This document shows positions 6,315 through 8,466 of a stretch of DNA of 8,466 nucleotides, piece by piece (the stretch's first letter is position 1; each line of letters opens with the position of its first letter). The position numbers were made by a program, and so were the translations under genes. Under the pieces are notes generated by a model, which ran no database searches, was not told the origin of the DNA, and saw nothing but the letters and a program-made list of their open reading frames with translations. The stretch comes from Deltaproteobacteria bacterium (GTDB lineage: Bacteria > Desulfobacterota_C > Deferrisomatia > Deferrisomatales > JACRMM01), in assembly GCA_016218905.1 (NCBI GenBank), contig JACRCS010000621.1:1-8466 (forward strand), in the 5' to 3' direction.

Positions 6315-7301
6315 TCACGCCTGCTGGATCGCGCTGAGCTTCCACGTCCCGAGGCCGGTCGGGCGGGCGAACGTCCAGTACTCCTCGAACTTCACCGGGT
6401 CGGAGTTGCTCCCCGACACGACCCTGCCCGTCTCGTCGGTCGTATAGTCGAGCAGGCTGGCGAGCAGGCGCAGAGTGAGGAAGTCCCGCCCGGCGGCCTG
6501 CCAAGCCTCCACGATGTCGGCCTCCCGCACGGCGATGTTCTCGAGCCGGTTCACCTCACCGCGGCGTCTCAGCTCCTCCACGTCCGCCTGAAGGGTCCCG
6601 CGGACTTCGTCGTCGAGCAGGGCCTCCACGCTGGCGAGGTCGCGTCGGGTCCAGGCACCCTGGACGCGGAAGAAGATATCCTGGGCCGTGTCCCGAAACC
6701 TCGCCTGGTCGAAGGACGGGTCCGATTGTCGGATCCGGGAAAGAGCGTCGGCGAGCTCCCCTCCGCCAGGGCCCGCGCCCGCGCTCCAGCCGTCGAACGC
6801 CGGGAACCCCTGACGAGGCGGAACGGGCTCCCTGTCCGCCGCGCCCGTCCCGAAGAAACCGGCGCCGGCCCGGGCGGGACCGTTACGCCTCCGCGCCGCC
6901 ACGAACCGATAGAGCAGATACGCCCCGCCGCCGAGAAGGACGAGATCGAACAGGCCGATGCCTCCCCCACCCATCCCGGCACCCGGTCCGGCGAAGCCGA
7001 GGCTTCGGAAGAGCATGCCGCCCACCAGCCCGCCGACGACGCCGCCCGCGAGCCCGCGAAGGAAGCCCCCCTGCTGGCCCAACCCGAACGCCCCCCCCGT
7101 CCCCGTACCCCAGGGGCTCTGCTGGGGGCCGCGGGAGCCGTACGAGGGCGCGGAGCGCGAGGAGCCGCTGTAGCTGCTACTCCCGCGGCTCCCGAAGGAA
7201 CGGCCGCGGCCCGCCCGGGCCGCCGCGTCGTTGAAGGAGAGTGCGACGAAGCCGACCACGAGAACAGGTACCATGCTCCGGAGGAGCAAGCGCGATGTCA
7301 T
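6315..7301 (-). CDS. Tim44-like domain membrane protein
   Basis: The 328-aa protein has an N-terminal signal or anchor (~5-28), a Ser/Gly/Arg-rich linker (~30-75), a glycine-zipper hydrophobic stretch (83-103, GG repeated every four residues), a second membrane segment (115-134, LFDLVLLGGGAYLLYRFVAARRR with positive stop) and a C-terminal Tim44-like domain (~193-328). That domain shows the family pattern: DPSFDQARFRDTAQDIFFRVQ, AWTRRDLASVEALLDDEV, a middle NRLENIAVREADIVEAW, and FEEYWTFARP near the end. Mitochondrial Tim44 tethers Hsp70 to the import channel; bacterial relatives are widespread, mostly uncharacterised membrane proteins. I start it at the ATG at 7301, not the frame's earlier GTG at 7364, because GGAGG lies six bases upstream and the signal peptide begins there. 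The small OB-fold-like gene follows 29 bases later and may share its transcript. Confidence 0.9.
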   Translation of the reverse strand: MTSRLLLRSMVPVLVVGFVALSFNDAAARAGRGRSFGSRGSSSYSGSSRSAPSYGSRGPQQSPWGTGTGGAFGLGQQGGFLRGLAGGVVGGLVGGMLFRSLGFAGPGAGMGGGGIGLFDLVLLGGGAYLLYRFVAARRRNGPARAGAGFFGTGAADREPVPPRQGFPAFDGWSAGAGPGGGELADALSRIRQSDPSFDQARFRDTAQDIFFRVQGAWTRRDLASVEALLDDEVRGTLQADVEELRRRGEVNRLENIAVREADIVEAWQAAGRDFLTLRLLASLLDYTTDETGRVVSGSNSDPVKFEEYWTFARPTGLGTWKLSAIQQA

Positions 7302-7307
7302 CTGAGA

Positions 7308-7312
7308 CCTCC
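7308..7312 (-). promoter_or_regulatory. Ribosome binding site fixing the start of the Tim44-like gene
   Basis: GGAGG on the minus strand, six bases before the ATG at 7301. The open frame extends further upstream to a GTG at 7364, but this site and the onset of the signal peptide favour 7301. Confidence 0.7.
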
Positions 7313-7395
7313 AAAGGAGTCGTTCCGACCCTGCGGGCCGCGCCGGCGGATCGGAAACGGTCAAGAGAAGAACGGTTACTGCGACAGGGAAACCG

Positions 7396-7728
7396 CTACG
7401 AAGCGATAGGGATGGGCGAGGGCACGTCCTGGAAGGGAGAGCAGGGCAACGCTCCTCCCCCGATCATCGGACCGGTCCCACAGTCGGTCCCGGGACTCAA
7501 GGAACGCTCCTGCGCTGCGTCAGCCGCGTCGTCGCACGGTTCGCACCCGAGGCAGTCCGGCCCGGGCACGTTCGCCGTGCCGTCGTGGTCCGCGCAGCCC
7601 GTCGCGGGAGCCTGGGCACAGACGGAAGAGAGCCCGGCCACGGCGGACCCCAGCAGGAGGAAGGCGATCGCGACGACCAGGAGGATGCCCCCGGAGTGGC
7701 GGCTTCGCAGAAGGATTGGCGCTCTCAT
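7396..7728 (-). CDS. Small membrane-anchored or exported cysteine-rich protein
   Basis: From the ATG at 7728 the product has 110 residues. A basic N-terminus and a hydrophobic segment (~13-33) form a signal peptide or membrane anchor. The remaining ~75 residues are acidic and carry seven cysteines (37, 45, 59, 62, 65, 83, 96), including CLGCEPC (59-65), and a His in CADHDG. The segment before C37 does not fit a lipobox. Cys-rich exported proteins of this size occur near metal-efflux genes in GC-rich bacteria, so metal or redox binding is conceivable, but no metal gene is adjacent here. No Shine-Dalgarno is obvious before 7728; an in-frame TTG at 7767 would add 13 residues. It lies 94 bases before the Tim44-like gene in the same direction. 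The family is not recognised, and the gene itself is probable rather than certain. Confidence 0.55.
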   Translation of the reverse strand: MRAPILLRSRHSGGILLVVAIAFLLLGSAVAGLSSVCAQAPATGCADHDGTANVPGPDCLGCEPCDDAADAAQERSLSPGTDCGTGPMIGGGALPCSPFQDVPSPIPIAS

Positions 7729-7770
7729 GAACGTTGCCAGGATACGGGCCCGCACGCGCGGGGTCAAGGG

Positions 7771-7783
7771 GAGCCGGAGGCTC
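7771..7783 (-). terminator. Short hairpin after the SDR gene, possible terminator
   Basis: GAGCC and GGCTC form a perfect five-pair stem with a three-base loop, about 30 bases beyond the SDR stop codon. On the minus strand it is followed by CCCTT rather than a T-run, so it is at best a weak intrinsic terminator. Confidence 0.2.
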
Positions 7784-7814
7784 GCTCAGCGTCCCGCTCG
7801 CGCCCGCCGGGATT

Positions 7815-8466
7815 TCAACGAGGCGTGGCCTCCGGGAGGCCGCCATCTACGGGGATGGTCGCGCCGGTGGTGGGCGTCTGGCGGGTGACGAAGAAGAGGA
7901 CCGCGTTGGCGACGTGGGCCGCAGTGACTTTGGCCTTGAGCAGGTTTCGGGAACGGTAGTACTCCTCCAGTCCCTTCTCGTCGAGGCCGCGGGCGCGCAT
8001 CCGGTCTGGGCCCACCTCCTTCCACAAGCCGGACGGGCGTCGGCCGTGGGAGAAGACCGCGTCCGGAGCGACCATGTTGACGCGAACGCCCATGGGCGCG
8101 AACTCCAGGCTCGCGATCCTCGCCAGCTGGTGAGACGCCGCCTTGGTGGCACTGTACGCTCCGAACTGGGCGCCCGGCGCGAAGACGTTCTTCGTGGAGA
8201 CGAGGACGATGTCGCCGCCCAGCCCCTGGAGCGCGAAGTGGCGCGCGAAAGCCCGGAGCAGCAGGAGCGTTCCCTCGACGTTGACCCTCTCCAGGCGGCG
8301 GAAGGCTTCCAGATCCATTTCGACGAGGGACGAGACGTGGGCCAGGCCGGCGTTGATGATGCCCACGTCCACGCCGCCCCAGGCGCGGATCACCGCGTCC
8401 AACGCTTCCGCGATCGAGGTTTCTGAGACCACGTCCAGGGGCACGCCGAGGACCCTCCCGGGGAAC
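7815..8466 (-). CDS. SDR domain of a probable bifunctional rhamnulose-1-phosphate aldolase/short-chain dehydrogenase (5' part outside window)
   Basis: The 216 visible residues run in frame to the right edge (FPGRVLGVPLDV...), so the GTG at 8444 is not the likely start. They form the second half of a Rossmann-fold SDR: IINAG (Asn codon 8352-8354), IVLVSTKNVF with the catalytic Ser (8196-8198), YSATK with catalytic Tyr (8154-8156) and Lys (8142-8144), and a C-terminal TTGATIPVDGGLPEATPR. STKNVFAPGAQFGAYSATKAA, MVAPDAVF, PSGLWKEVGPDR and YYRSRNLLK are features I associate with the C-terminal half of bifunctional aldolase/SDR proteins. In these an N-terminal class II aldolase cleaves L-rhamnulose-1-phosphate to dihydroxyacetone phosphate and L-lactaldehyde, and the SDR domain acts on the lactaldehyde with NAD(H). 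The nucleotide-binding TGxxxGIG and the aldolase domain would lie beyond 8466. SDR identity is certain; the bifunctional assignment is a strong inference. Confidence 0.88.
   Translation of the reverse strand, partial: FPGRVLGVPLDVVSETSIAEALDAVIRAWGGVDVGIINAGLAHVSSLVEMDLEAFRRLERVNVEGTLLLLRAFARHFALQGLGGDIVLVSTKNVFAPGAQFGAYSATKAASHQLARIASLEFAPMGVRVNMVAPDAVFSHGRRPSGLWKEVGPDRMRARGLDEKGLEEYYRSRNLLKAKVTAAHVANAVLFFVTRQTPTTGATIPVDGGLPEATPR

Noticed and set aside
4528..6447. 639-codon plus-strand open frame
   Set aside because: It crosses the PAP2 fragment, the whole lipid kinase in another frame, the OB-fold-like gene and part of the Tim44-like gene. Its Arg/Gly/Pro-rich sequence has no domain.
7372..7395. 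CGGTT/AACCG pairing after the Cys-rich gene as a terminator
   Set aside because: Only five pairs with a 13-base loop and a broken pyrimidine run; too weak to call.
6726..7409. 227-codon plus-strand frame opposite the Tim44-like gene
   Set aside because: Antisense to the Gly/Ser-rich part of a recognised protein; Pro/Arg/Glu/Ala-rich with no motif.
1..8466. Defence system, mobile element or biosynthetic cluster
   Set aside because: No transposase, integrase, nuclease, toxin-antitoxin pair, modular synthase or array repeats were seen; recognised genes are ordinary chromosomal families.

Overview
This is a gene-dense, very GC-rich stretch of bacterial chromosome. By eye it is well over 60% G+C, with strong G/C preference at third codon positions. 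The gene mix is a YifB/ComM ATPase, a secreted GH38-type glycosidase, a DAGK-type lipid kinase, a Tim44-like membrane protein and an SDR domain of the rhamnulose-phosphate aldolase/dehydrogenase type. This suits a free-living Gram-negative or deep-branching high-GC phylum such as Acidobacteriota, Gemmatimonadota or Myxococcota-like lineages, but the sequence alone does not settle the phylum. I see no transposase, integrase, phage gene, CRISPR array, rRNA or tRNA.

Layout. (1) Positions 1-1181, minus: N-terminal 393 codons of a ComM/YifB Mg-chelatase-like AAA+ protein, running off the left edge. (2) 1182-1539: divergent intergenic region holding candidate promoters for both flanking genes and a 29-bp imperfect palindrome just before the glycosidase. 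(3) 1540-4281, plus: a 913-aa exported GH38-like glycoside hydrolase. (4) 4194-4556, minus: an unrecognised 120-aa protein converging on the glycosidase and overlapping its 3' end by 88 bp. Just upstream of it (4588-4773, minus) is a short fragment matching the N-terminal part of a PAP2 lipid phosphatase but lacking all catalytic motifs. (5) 4892-5857, plus: a diacylglycerol-kinase-family lipid kinase, divergent from the PAP2 fragment. (6) 5890-7301, minus: a two-gene unit of a Tim44-like membrane protein followed by a small exported OB-fold-like protein. (7) 7396-7728, minus: a small membrane or exported cysteine-rich protein. (8) 7815-8466, minus: the C-terminal SDR domain of a probable bifunctional rhamnulose-1-phosphate aldolase/lactaldehyde dehydrogenase-type protein, whose 5' part lies beyond the right edge.

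The genes do not form one pathway. The only likely functional links are the PAP2 fragment beside the lipid kinase (PAP2 phosphatases and DAGK kinases often occur adjacent or fused) and the Tim44/OB-fold pair. The glycosidase and the aldolase/SDR both point to sugar use but are not in one operon. I do not see a convincing novel multi-gene system. The most useful leads are the palindrome in the glycosidase leader, the truncated PAP2 fragment with the unknown convergent gene, and the small Cys-rich and OB-fold-like exported proteins. Several very long open frames antisense to real genes (up to about 900 codons) are high-GC artefacts and are not annotated.
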